DNA of 64,000 nt from Myxococcus virescens (GTDB taxonomy: Bacteria; Myxococcota; Myxococcia; Myxococcales; Myxococcaceae). The translations under genes were made by a program, and so were the position numbers. The notes beneath the pieces were generated by a model. That model was not told the origin of the DNA. It did not search any database and worked only from the letters and a program-made list of their open reading frames with translations. How positions within the stretch are numbered: the first letter of the stretch is position 1; every line of letters starts with the position of its first letter. Where the stretch lies: positions 496,001 through 560,000 of the forward strand of contig NZ_FNAJ01000003.1 in the NCBI RefSeq assembly GCF_900101905.1. Reading direction: 5' to 3'. Positions 52,525 to 62,669 of the stretch are shown in pieces.

Positions 52525-55002
52525 TCAGCGAGCCTCCGGGGGAAGGTCGACGACGAAGGTGGCGCCCTTCCCCGGCTGGCTTTCGACGCGAATCGTCCCG
52601 CCGTGCGCTTCCACGAGCCGCCGGGTGATGAAGAGCCCCAGCCCCAGGCCTCCGTAGTTGCGGGACGCCGCGCGCTCGAAGCGGTCGAAGATGCGCGGCT
52701 GCGCCTCCAGGGGAATGCCCACGCCATGGTCCTGGATGCGGATGCGGGCCCCCTCCCCGACGCGTGACACCTCCATGCGGATGGGCTTGCCGGCGCCGTA
52801 CTTCATCGCGTTGGTCAGCAGGTTGATCATCACCTGCTCCATCCGGAGCCGGTCCCATCGCCCCAGGACCGGCGTGGGCGCCACCAGCTCGAACACGCAG
52901 CCCGCCCGGCCCATCTGTCCCCGCAGGTGGCCCGTGACGTCCCGGGCCACCGCCACCAGGTCCATGTCCTCGCGCCGCAGGTCCACCTGGCGCTCGTTGA
53001 CGCGCGACACGTCCAGCAGGTGCTCCACCAGGTGCGACAGACGCCGGAGCTGATCCCCGAAGACATCCAGCAGAGCGGCCACCTTCTCCACGGGAAGCTG
53101 GCCGGACTCCTGCCGAGACAGGGTCCGCGTCAGTTGCTGCACACGCAGCTTCATGGAGGTGACGGGCGTCTTCAGCTCATGCGAGGCAATCGACAGGAAC
53201 TCGTCGCGAGCGCGGATGGACTCCTGGGCCTTGCGATAGAGCTCGGCGTTCTCGATGGCGAAGGCCGCGCGCTGCCCCAGCTCCTCGGCCAGTGAGCGCT
53301 CGCGTGGGCCATACGGACGCCCCGGATGCGCCGCGACAACGGACAGCACGCCCAGGATGGGGCCCCGCGCCCGCAGCGGGACATTCAGTGATGCCCGAGC
53401 GCTCAGTGCCCTCACCGCGCTCCACCGTTCGTCTCGGAGTCCATCCGGGTCCAGCAGGCCCAGGGCATCCGGGGACGACTCGGAATGTCCCGTCTCCAGC
53501 ACCCCATAGGGGCCATCCCGCGGACCGGAGACGGGGGGATGGGCCTGGAGGAACTCGCGAACGGTGCGGCCTCCTTCGGGCGAACTGGCGGCGACGGCCA
53601 CGGGGCGCAGCGCCGCGTCCTTGCCCAACAGGGAGACGACGCACAGCTCCCCCAGGGTGGGGACGGACAGCTCCGCCACGCGCTGGAGCGTGGTCTCCGA
53701 GTCGAGGGACGTCACCAGCGCCTGGCTGGCCTCCGACAGGAAGCGCTGCCCCAGCTCCATCTGCTTGAGCTCGGTGACATCGGTGGAGATACCGCACAGC
53801 GCATAGAGCGTGCCCGACGAATCGATGAGCGGGAACTTCTGCGTGAGGTGGGTGTGGACGCCGTCTTCCAGGGGGATGCACTCCTCCCGCTGGACGAGCT
53901 CCCCGGAGGTGAAGACGGCCTGACTCGTCTCGTGGAAGCGCGCCGCCTGCGGCTCGGGGAAGATGTCCGCCGTGGACTTCCCGGCGACCTCCTGCAGCGT
54001 GCGGTGGAAGAGCCGCTCCCACTCGCGGTTCACGAAGATGTAGCGCTCCTGCCGGTCGAGGATGAAGAACACGGCGTTGGCATTGTCCAGGATGGCGCGC
54101 AGCCGCTTCTCGCTCTCGGCGAGCGCATCCTCGGCGCGCTTGCGCTCCGTCACGTCGGTCAGCACCGCCAGCGACCGAACCATCCGGCCCGACGCGTCCC
54201 GCTCCGAGATGCCGGAGAGGAGGACGTCGAGCACCTCGCCGTTCTTCTTCACAATCTGGTACGGCACGTCCTTGCAGACGCCCGTCTCGAAGAACACGGG
54301 CAGGACGTGCTCGGTCGCATACCGGCGAGACTCCGGCGTGAAGAAGTCCACGGAGCGACGGCCCAGGACCTCCTCGCGCGAATAGCCCAGGGTGCGCAGC
54401 CAGAACTCGCTGACGCTGACCAGCCGGCCCTCCGCGTCGATGGAGTGCATCATCGCGGGCGTGTACCTGTAGAGGCTCCGGAACTTCTCTTCCTCCGCAC
54501 GAAGCGCCGCCTCCGTCTGCTTGATGGCGGTGATGTCCCGGAACACGGACGCCGCGCCGTATACGTCTCCCGTCGAGTCGGTGAGCACGCGCGCGCCCAC
54601 CTGCAGCCAGAGGCCCTTGGGGTGGCGGGCGTTGCGTACGTAGACCTCCGCCTGGTCCACCGCCTCGCCATGCAGCAGGGCACGGCTGAGCGGCAGCGTC
54701 TCGACGGGATAGGGCGTCACGGTGTCGGGGAGGTAGAGCCCGAAGTACTTCGACCACTGGGACACCGGCATCTCCGGCGGAGGCAGCGCGCCGAAAATCT
54801 GCTGGGCCATGGGGTTGAGAAGGACGAACCGGCCGTGCCGGTCGACCACCGTCACGCCATCTCCCATGTTGAGAAAGACGGCCTCCAGGATGCCGAGCGG
54901 GATGCCGCCCTCGCCGTCCGCGAAGGCATGCCCGCCGGGACGCGTGCCATCGTCGCGGGCGAGCGGAGCCGACATCCACGTCCTGTCATCCAGGTGGTCC
55001 AT
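52525..55002 (-). CDS. PAS/PAS/PAS/GAF sensor histidine kinase
   Basis: An 825-residue cytosolic kinase with no membrane segment. Three PAS domains (about 35-150, 165-285, 295-415) are marked by VVDRHGRFVLLNPMAQQIFG, IDAEGRLVSVSEFWLRTLGY, and LDRQERYIFVNREWERLFHR. Then come a GAF (about 430-580, RASLNVPLRARGPILGVLSV), HisKA with His608 in SIASHELKTPVTSMKLR, and HATPase with N box LTNAMKYGAGKP, G1 DHGVGI and NYGGLGLGLFI. No receiver is fused. ATG 55002 is the first start; ATG 54975, with AGGACG upstream, would drop 9 residues. The cysQ-like gene follows after a 43-base gap. Confidence 0.9.
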   Translation of the reverse strand: MDHLDDRTWMSAPLARDDGTRPGGHAFADGEGGIPLGILEAVFLNMGDGVTVVDRHGRFVLLNPMAQQIFGALPPPEMPVSQWSKYFGLYLPDTVTPYPVETLPLSRALLHGEAVDQAEVYVRNARHPKGLWLQVGARVLTDSTGDVYGAASVFRDITAIKQTEAALRAEEEKFRSLYRYTPAMMHSIDAEGRLVSVSEFWLRTLGYSREEVLGRRSVDFFTPESRRYATEHVLPVFFETGVCKDVPYQIVKKNGEVLDVLLSGISERDASGRMVRSLAVLTDVTERKRAEDALAESEKRLRAILDNANAVFFILDRQERYIFVNREWERLFHRTLQEVAGKSTADIFPEPQAARFHETSQAVFTSGELVQREECIPLEDGVHTHLTQKFPLIDSSGTLYALCGISTDVTELKQMELGQRFLSEASQALVTSLDSETTLQRVAELSVPTLGELCVVSLLGKDAALRPVAVAASSPEGGRTVREFLQAHPPVSGPRDGPYGVLETGHSESSPDALGLLDPDGLRDERWSAVRALSARASLNVPLRARGPILGVLSVVAAHPGRPYGPRERSLAEELGQRAAFAIENAELYRKAQESIRARDEFLSIASHELKTPVTSMKLRVQQLTRTLSRQESGQLPVEKVAALLDVFGDQLRRLSHLVEHLLDVSRVNERQVDLRREDMDLVAVARDVTGHLRGQMGRAGCVFELVAPTPVLGRWDRLRMEQVMINLLTNAMKYGAGKPIRMEVSRVGEGARIRIQDHGVGIPLEAQPRIFDRFERAASRNYGGLGLGLFITRRLVEAHGGTIRVESQPGKGATFVVDLPPEAR

Positions 55003-55204
55003 GGGAGGGTCGCGTCCAACGCAAGGAGGCAACGAGGCGCCCTCCCCGTTGGCGTGCCTCCCGTCCACCAACGACTCCTGGGCGCCCTTCCTCGTCAACA
55101 ATGTTGTCTCGTGGCCACGCCGCCAAGCCGCGCATTCCAACGAGGCCGTCGCTCGGTGAAGAAGCCCGTTATAGGAAGGGGCCATGCCTTCGCCAGGAGC
55201 CACC

Positions 55205-55699
55205 ATGCCTGTCACCCTCCGTCCCGCCAAGCCCTCGGATGAGCCCGCCCTGGGGCGCATGGGCGCGGCGCTCGCCCGGAAACACCACGCCTTCGACGCC
55301 GCGCGCTTCATGCTCCCAGACGACGTGGAGTCGGGCTACCGCTGGTGGCTGGGCCGCGAGGCCAAGAAGCCCGACGCGGTCGTCCTGGTGGCGGAGCTGG
55401 ACGGCGAGGTCGTGGGCTACGCCTACGGCCGCGTGGAAGGCATGGACTGGAATGCCCTGCTGGACCGCAGCGGCGGCTTCCATGACATCTGGGTGGACGA
55501 GAAGGCCCGTGGCGCGGGCGTGGGCGTCCTGCTCGCGGAGGAGATGATGAAGCGCCTGACGGCCCTGGGGGTGCCGCGCGTCGTCCTCCACACTGCCGCG
55601 CAGAACACGACCGCGCAGCGCCTGTTCGCGAAGCTGGGGTGGCGCCCCACCATGGTGGAGATGACGCGCGAGGCGCCCCCTCGTGATGCTATTGAATGA
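55205..55699 (+). CDS. GNAT-family N-acetyltransferase
   Basis: A 164-residue acetyltransferase that uses acetyl-CoA on an amine. Signature elements are VTLRPAKPSDEPALGRMGAA at the start, VVLVAELDGEVVGYAYGRVE (strand 4), DIWVDEKARGAGVGVLLAEE (the pyrophosphate-binding R/Q-x-x-G-x-G/A loop), and VVLHTAAQNTTAQRLFAKLGWRP. The acceptor is unknown. ATG 55205 has AGGAG 5 bases upstream, better than the ATG at 55184. The 3' end overlaps the convergent cytochrome gene by 11 bases. It is divergent from the PAS/GAF kinase gene. Confidence 0.88.
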   Translation: MPVTLRPAKPSDEPALGRMGAALARKHHAFDAARFMLPDDVESGYRWWLGREAKKPDAVVLVAELDGEVVGYAYGRVEGMDWNALLDRSGGFHDIWVDEKARGAGVGVLLAEEMMKRLTALGVPRVVLHTAAQNTTAQRLFAKLGWRPTMVEMTREAPPRDAIE

Positions 55700-57320
55700 T
55701 TCGCCGCATCGTCGGGGGATGGGCCACCGCGGCCTTCTCGCTCGGCGTCAGACGCATGGACTTCAGCGACGGTGCCTGGGACGGTGGCAGGCCCTGCGCC
55801 AGTCCGAAGACGAAGCTGAAATCCGACGCGATGCCCGTCTTGCCAGCGAGCGTCGCGTTCCGGTGACAGACGATGCAGTTGCTCGCCTGGGGCCCCTGGC
55901 CGAAGTCCGCGGTCCGCTGGATATAGGTCTCCATGGTCGTGTTGGCGATGGCCACTGAACCAGAGGGCGTGGGCGCGGCGAAGGGCAGCGGCGCCTTCGC
56001 GGGCTTCGTCGGGCTGGGGCTGGGATTGGTGGACCAGAGCACGTTCACCAGCACGTAGTGCTTCCACACCGAGTCCGGGAAGTGCGTCGCGATGTTCTGC
56101 TGGACCAGTTGATTCACCCGCTTCGCCATCGGGTCGATGGGCGTCAGCCGCGTCACCTGGATGGGCACGGGCCCCGGGCAGCCGTCGCCAATGTGGTACG
56201 GCGGCGGCACGTTGGGCTCGCACCCCACCGTCACCTCCGTGGACGTCCCATCCGCCGCGCAGTTGGCGGGCACCGTCAGCGTGCGCGGCGAGCAGGCGGC
56301 ATCGAAGAAGTTCCACGCGCCCGTCCCCGCGTCGGCGCCCTGGTCCGGCGCATTCGCCTCGTGCTCGAACGTGGCCCAGATGATGGACGGTTGGGACTGG
56401 GTGGCATGGATGATGTGCAGCCCCACCAGCGCCACGGTCGCCGTCCGGCACCGCTGCGTCGACGGGTCCACCACGACGGCCGGCGACAGCTTGTATGTGT
56501 TCCAGCGCGCGTCGGAGGGATTGGCCACTTCCATCCACGCCGACTTCAGCTCGATGGCGCCCACCGAGCCGGGCGCTGGCTGGTACGCGCCTTGTGGCAG
56601 GACCACGGGCACGCCTGAATCCACCAGGGCCAGCTGGTTCGCCGCGTTGTAGAGACCCGCGTCGACGATGTAGTCGTATTCGGGCTGGTTGACCTTCACG
56701 TCGTACCAGACGTTGGTGTCACCGGGCGCCCCCAGCCACGCGGGCGAGCCGTCGAAGGGGAACGCCTGGTTCGCGCTCCCCGGGAAGAAGTTCTCCGCGA
56801 ACTTCGACGCGACCATCAACGGCAGGCGTTCCCGGGCCTGCGCCACGGAGAGCCCCGCTTCCGCCAGACACGCATCCGTGATGCGTGCCTGCGTGCCCCA
56901 GGCGGGAGGCGCGCCCCCGTCCGGCAGGAAGAGCTGGCCGGTGCTCATGTACGTCTGCCATTGCACGGGCTCCAGGTCCCCGGGGGTGCCAAAGCCAGCC
57001 GTCCCCCCGTCCATGCCGGACTCGGGCCAGTTCAACGCGATGAACTGCTGCCAGGCGAAGCAGTTCGCGTCTTCCTGGCCCACCACCTGGCTGAAGTCCG
57101 GAGGCACCTCCGGGCCGAGCTCCAGAATCTGCTGGCTGCCGCAGTTGAACTGCGGTGGAGCGCCGGAGGGGGCTGCACGGGCGGGAGCCGGAGCCCCCGT
57201 CTCCGCCTGGGCAACAGTCCCCCCCGGAGGCGCTTCCCGGGAGGCCCTGTCCCTGGCACAGCCAGCGGCGAGCAACAGCGACGCCAACGCGACGCCAACG
57301 CGATTCTGGAGCACGGGCAT
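55689..57320 (-). CDS. Lipoprotein with a C-terminal c-type heme motif
   Basis: A 543-residue exported lipoprotein (leader MPVLQNRVGVALASLLLAAG, then Cys). The large central part is a beta-rich domain with several Cys and Trp residues (QFNCGSQQILELGPEVPPDF, NCFAWQQFIALNWPESGMDG, YDVKVNQPEYDYIVDAGLYN). Near the C-terminus NCIVCHRNATLAG supplies one CxxCH c-type heme site, and a Met-containing tail may give the axial ligand. I know of no characterised homologue. It follows the unknown gene at 57337-59058 after a 16-base gap, so the two are an operon. The 3' end overlaps the GNAT gene. Confidence 0.75.
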   Translation of the reverse strand: MPVLQNRVGVALASLLLAAGCARDRASREAPPGGTVAQAETGAPAPARAAPSGAPPQFNCGSQQILELGPEVPPDFSQVVGQEDANCFAWQQFIALNWPESGMDGGTAGFGTPGDLEPVQWQTYMSTGQLFLPDGGAPPAWGTQARITDACLAEAGLSVAQARERLPLMVASKFAENFFPGSANQAFPFDGSPAWLGAPGDTNVWYDVKVNQPEYDYIVDAGLYNAANQLALVDSGVPVVLPQGAYQPAPGSVGAIELKSAWMEVANPSDARWNTYKLSPAVVVDPSTQRCRTATVALVGLHIIHATQSQPSIIWATFEHEANAPDQGADAGTGAWNFFDAACSPRTLTVPANCAADGTSTEVTVGCEPNVPPPYHIGDGCPGPVPIQVTRLTPIDPMAKRVNQLVQQNIATHFPDSVWKHYVLVNVLWSTNPSPSPTKPAKAPLPFAAPTPSGSVAIANTTMETYIQRTADFGQGPQASNCIVCHRNATLAGKTGIASDFSFVFGLAQGLPPSQAPSLKSMRLTPSEKAAVAHPPTMRRIIQ

Positions 57321-57336
57321 GGGCACGCTCGCGGGC

Positions 57337-59058
57337 CTACCGGGAGGTGACGTGCAGCGCCGCGGGGAACGGCGTCGGTGTCTTCGCCTGCCCCGCACCG
57401 GTGACGAAGACACCCCGGGGGCCCGGCGCCGCGTCCGCCTGCACGGAGACCAGGATGCGGATGGCCGCCACCGGCCCGGGATAGGTGTTCCCGGGCACCG
57501 CGTAGTCCACCGACTTCATGTCCTGCACCTGGACGGTGATGCCGCCCCCGTCGAAGGCCACAGTCGGCAGCGCGGAGATGTCGGGCAGCAGCGCGGTCAG
57601 CACCATGGGGACATTCGTGTCTCCGGCCCTCACCGTCGGGGCAATCAGGGTACTGTTGCTGGCCAGGTTCATGGGCACGCCCATCAAGTTGGGCACGTGG
57701 GTACCGGCCAGGGCGCTGAACACGCTGGAATGGAAGAGCTGTAGCGGCTGCGCCAGCTCCGTGGACGGCACGCCCACGCAGTCCTGTACCGGCGCGCGGG
57801 AGGGCTGCGCCAGCCCCATGCCGGTGATTTGCATGAGGAAGGTCTGCGCCACCTGCCCGGCCCAGCGAATCTTCTGGCCGTTGATGGTGATGTCGGAGAC
57901 GGTGTAGCGCTTGTTCGGCGGCACCCGGAAGGTGGCGTGCAGGATGTAGTTGCCCGGCATGGGCCTGCCATCCGGGTCCGTCAGCGACGAGGTGCCTCGG
58001 ACGATGGTCCAGAACTCCGCCGCGCTCGTCTGGTCCGGCGTCTGGTAGCCAGAGAAGTCTGGCATCTGGATGTAGAGCCCGGGCGGATTGGCCAGGGTGG
58101 CCTTGTTCGACGGCCGCTGCGGATTGGGCGGCGCGACGAGCTGATTCACGGACAGCCCGATGTGCGGGTCGCTGTTGCGGGCGGGCTGGCCATACTGCGC
58201 GCAGCAGATGAGCGTCTGTGCATTGGAGTTGCCCACGGGACGCGGCACCGTCGCGGCCGACGCGAGCCCGATTTCCGTCTGGAGCGTGTTGGGCGTGCTC
58301 GTCAGGTGCATGGCGCCACCCTGGCTCGCCGTGGACTCCGGCCCGCTGTTCCACCTGTTGAGCGGGTTGTACGCGGGGCGTCCCGTGGACGGGTCCTCCA
58401 CCGGCCGTCCCGTGGACGGGTCCATCAGATACAGGTCCTCCAGCGCGATCTGCCGCTTGCCCAGGGTGGAGCGATACAGCTCCAGCACCTTGTTCGGGTC
58501 CACCGCCCACAGCGTGTTCCAGTACTCCGGATTCTCACACGTGAAGTCGATGCGGAGGATGTTGCCCTGGCTGTCGCGCTCGACGCTCCATTCGCAGTAT
58601 TCGTCCTGCCAGCCCCGAGGGCCGAAGGGGCCGTAGTGGCTCACGTCCCCGGAACAGGGATTGGTGATTTGCGGCAGGTCCGAGAATGGCGTTCCATCCT
58701 TCGTCCGGCCCGTGTCCGCCAGGGCCAGCAGGTCCTCCTCCGGCAGTACCAGCCCCTTGGCATTCGTCCCACCCTGCCCGCCGAAGTAGAAACCCAGACG
58801 GCCGGGGAACGCATTCCACTGGATGGCGGCGTAGCTCCCCTGTGCCGTGTCCGTCTGCGCGGGGTTGAAATACCAGGTATTGTTGGCGGAGTTGGACATG
58901 TTCCACGGGTTACCCGTGATGCCCTGGTCGGTGAAGCCCGTGAGGTTGAAGTTCCATGCCTCGTTGAGCTTCTTCTGTGCTGTCGGGTCCTCGGGAAAAT
59001 CAATCTGGTTCGCCGGGGCCAGGAAGCGATGCACGCCATCGGGGGAAGGCTTTGCCAT
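57337..59058 (-). CDS. Large protein of unknown function paired with the cytochrome
   Basis: A 573-residue protein without a signal peptide or membrane segment. It begins HRFLAPANQIDFPEDPTAQK. Sequence landmarks are NAFPGRLGFYFGGQGGTNAK, NPCSGDVSHYGPFGPRGWQD, DFTCENPEYWNTLWAVDPNK, a doubled DPSTGRP heptad (see the repeat entry), CCAQYGQPARNSDPHIG, PGLYIQMPDFSGYQTP, and a long beta-rich C-terminal half. I do not recognise the family. It starts at ATG 59058 with AAGGAG 8 bases upstream, and is followed after 16 bases by the heme-motif lipoprotein gene. A secreted or surface oxidase partner is one possibility; nothing proves it. Confidence 0.7.
   Translation of the reverse strand: MAKPSPDGVHRFLAPANQIDFPEDPTAQKKLNEAWNFNLTGFTDQGITGNPWNMSNSANNTWYFNPAQTDTAQGSYAAIQWNAFPGRLGFYFGGQGGTNAKGLVLPEEDLLALADTGRTKDGTPFSDLPQITNPCSGDVSHYGPFGPRGWQDEYCEWSVERDSQGNILRIDFTCENPEYWNTLWAVDPNKVLELYRSTLGKRQIALEDLYLMDPSTGRPVEDPSTGRPAYNPLNRWNSGPESTASQGGAMHLTSTPNTLQTEIGLASAATVPRPVGNSNAQTLICCAQYGQPARNSDPHIGLSVNQLVAPPNPQRPSNKATLANPPGLYIQMPDFSGYQTPDQTSAAEFWTIVRGTSSLTDPDGRPMPGNYILHATFRVPPNKRYTVSDITINGQKIRWAGQVAQTFLMQITGMGLAQPSRAPVQDCVGVPSTELAQPLQLFHSSVFSALAGTHVPNLMGVPMNLASNSTLIAPTVRAGDTNVPMVLTALLPDISALPTVAFDGGGITVQVQDMKSVDYAVPGNTYPGPVAAIRILVSVQADAAPGPRGVFVTGAGQAKTPTPFPAALHVTSR
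58379..58423. repeat. Direct repeat inside the unknown gene
   Basis: An 18-base unit CGTCCCGTGGACGGGTCC occurs at 58379-58396 and again at 58406-58423, period 27. On the gene's strand it encodes DPSTGRP twice, in DPSTGRPVEDPSTGRPA. It looks like a recent local duplication in a surface-loop coding region. Confidence 0.85.
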
Positions 59059-59266
59059 ATCATGGGCTCCTTTTTCGACAGCCATTGACGGCAACCCTTG
59101 TCGTGCATGAATGACTGTCTATGCAAGACGCCACTTCACTTCTCATGAACAAGCGTCCGACAGAAAACCCGACTTCTGGACTAAGGGAAAACCGGGGCGG
59201 CCCGTGAAAACAGCTGCAATCACCCGCATCCCCGCACGTACTGCGCGAAATGAAGAGGAGGTCTGA

Positions 59267-60727
59267 ATGAGATGGCTGAGCACGCGCCTCACAGTCGTAC
59301 TGGTGGCATGGGTGCTGGTGGCACCACTGGCGGAGGCGGCGAACCGGAAGCAGGAGGTAGACCGGTACATCCATGGGTTCCACCAGAAGGGCATGTTCAA
59401 CGGAACGGCGCTCGTGGCCACGGAGGGAGGCATCCTTCTCAAGAAGGGCTACGGCTCCGCGAACCTCGAGTGGAAGGTGCCCAACGCGCCGGATACGAAG
59501 TTCCGCATCGGCTCCATCACCAAGTCCTTCACGGCAACCGTCATCCTGCAGCTCGTCGCCGAGGGAAAGCTCCAGCTCGATGACCCCATCACGAAGCACC
59601 TGCCGGACTACCGGGGCGACACCGGCGGGCGCGTCACCCTCACCCACCTGCTGAACCACACCTCCGGCATCCCCAGCTACACGTCCGCCCCCCAGTTCCG
59701 GGCCGACTCGGTCAACCCCTATGGCGTCGCGGAGTTCGTGAAGAAGTCCTGCAGTGGCGACCTGGAGTTCGAGCCCGGCACGAAGTACGCGTACAACAAC
59801 TGCGGCTACTACCTGCTGGGCGCCCTCATCGAGAAGCTCACCGGCCAGACGTATGCGCAGGCCGTGCAGGCGCGCATCTTCGGGCCGCTGGGCATGAAGG
59901 ACTCCGGCTATGACGTCACCGCCACGGTGCTGCCCAAGCGCGCCAGCGGCTACACGCCCAGGCCGGGCGGGTACGTCAACGCGCCCTACATCGACATGGG
60001 CCAGCCCTATGCCGCCGGCGCGCTGTACTCGACGGTGGAGGACCTCTACCGCTGGGACCGGGCCTTCTACGGCGACGCGCTGATGCCCGCGGGGCTCAAG
60101 CAGAAGATGCTCACCCCGGGCCTTCAGCACTACGGCTTCGGCTGGGCCATTGCCCCCGTGCAGCTGCATGACGGCAAGACGCAGCTCCCAGGCATCTTCC
60201 ACAGCGGCGGCATCAACGGCTTCTCATCCCTGCTGGTCCGCGTGCCCGAGCGCAAGGAGGTCATCATCCTCCTCGACAACGCGACCCACGGCGACCTCCA
60301 GGAGATCGCAAGCGGCGTGCTGAGCATCCTCCATGGCATCGCCCCCCGGCAGGCCCGGATGCCCATTGGCACCGTGATGATGGAGTCTCTCGGCAAGGGC
60401 TCCACCGCCGAGGCCATCGCCCACTACCGCGCGCTGAAGAAGACGAAGGAAGCCCAGTACGACTTCAGCGAATCGCAGTTGAACACGGTGGGCTACCACC
60501 TCTTGCGCGACGGGCGCGCGGCGGATGCCATCGAGGTGTTCAAGCTCAACGTGGAGACGTTCCCCAAGGGGGCCAACTGCTACGACAGCCTCGGCGAGGC
60601 CTACGCCGCCCACGGCGACAAGGAACAGGCCATCGCGAACTACCGCAAGTCCCTGGAGCTGGACCCCAAGAACGAGAACGCGGTGAAGATGCTCAAGGAG
60701 CTCGAGCAGCCCGCCGCGACGCGGTAG
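59267..60727 (+). CDS. Secreted beta-lactamase-fold serine hydrolase with C-terminal TPRs
   Basis: A 486-residue exported protein of the class-C beta-lactamase / DD-peptidase / esterase fold. Leader MRWLSTRLTVVLVAWVLVAP. Catalytic Ser83-x-x-Lys86 lies in IGSITKSF, Tyr176-x-Asn178 in KYAYNN, and HSGG in the third motif (IFHSGGINGF), in place of KTG. After the domain (to about 350), the C-terminal 130 residues hold tetratricopeptide-like repeats: AIAHYRALKKTKEAQYDFSE, GYHLLRDGRAADAIEVFKLN, and AYAAHGDKEQAIANYRKSLE. The TPR addition suggests binding a protein partner. AGGAGG lies 5 bases before ATG 59267. Confidence 0.87.
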   Translation: MRWLSTRLTVVLVAWVLVAPLAEAANRKQEVDRYIHGFHQKGMFNGTALVATEGGILLKKGYGSANLEWKVPNAPDTKFRIGSITKSFTATVILQLVAEGKLQLDDPITKHLPDYRGDTGGRVTLTHLLNHTSGIPSYTSAPQFRADSVNPYGVAEFVKKSCSGDLEFEPGTKYAYNNCGYYLLGALIEKLTGQTYAQAVQARIFGPLGMKDSGYDVTATVLPKRASGYTPRPGGYVNAPYIDMGQPYAAGALYSTVEDLYRWDRAFYGDALMPAGLKQKMLTPGLQHYGFGWAIAPVQLHDGKTQLPGIFHSGGINGFSSLLVRVPERKEVIILLDNATHGDLQEIASGVLSILHGIAPRQARMPIGTVMMESLGKGSTAEAIAHYRALKKTKEAQYDFSESQLNTVGYHLLRDGRAADAIEVFKLNVETFPKGANCYDSLGEAYAAHGDKEQAIANYRKSLELDPKNENAVKMLKELEQPAATR

Positions 60728-60756
60728 GCCGCGAGCCTTCCGAAGAAAGCACCGGA

Positions 60757-60786
60757 CCGGGTGCCGCCAGCGTGGGCGGCACCCGG
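60757..60786. terminator. Perfect stem-loop between convergent genes
   Basis: Twelve-base perfect arms CCGGGTGCCGCC (60757-60768) and GGCGGCACCCGG (60775-60786) enclose a 6-base loop, between the hydrolase and glnS stops. There is no strong U-tract on either strand, although the minus side has a weak pyrimidine run. Shared 3' end structure. Confidence 0.6.
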
Positions 60787-60800
60787 AAGCACGCCAGGGA

Positions 60801-62489
<1,689 letters not shown>

Positions 62490-62669
62490 GATGGGGGCGA
62501 ATCCTCGTGAAGCAGCCGGGAGCCGGCAAGGGATTCCTGCTCCAGGTGCCGCCCGGCCGGGCCTCCGGGACGAAGGTGGACGTCCCGAAGCCGTGCAGGG
62601 GAACCCCCGAGAGGGCTCATTTCATCCCCCCCCGTCCGGAAGGCGGGGGACCGGGCCCCTCTCCCGCTG

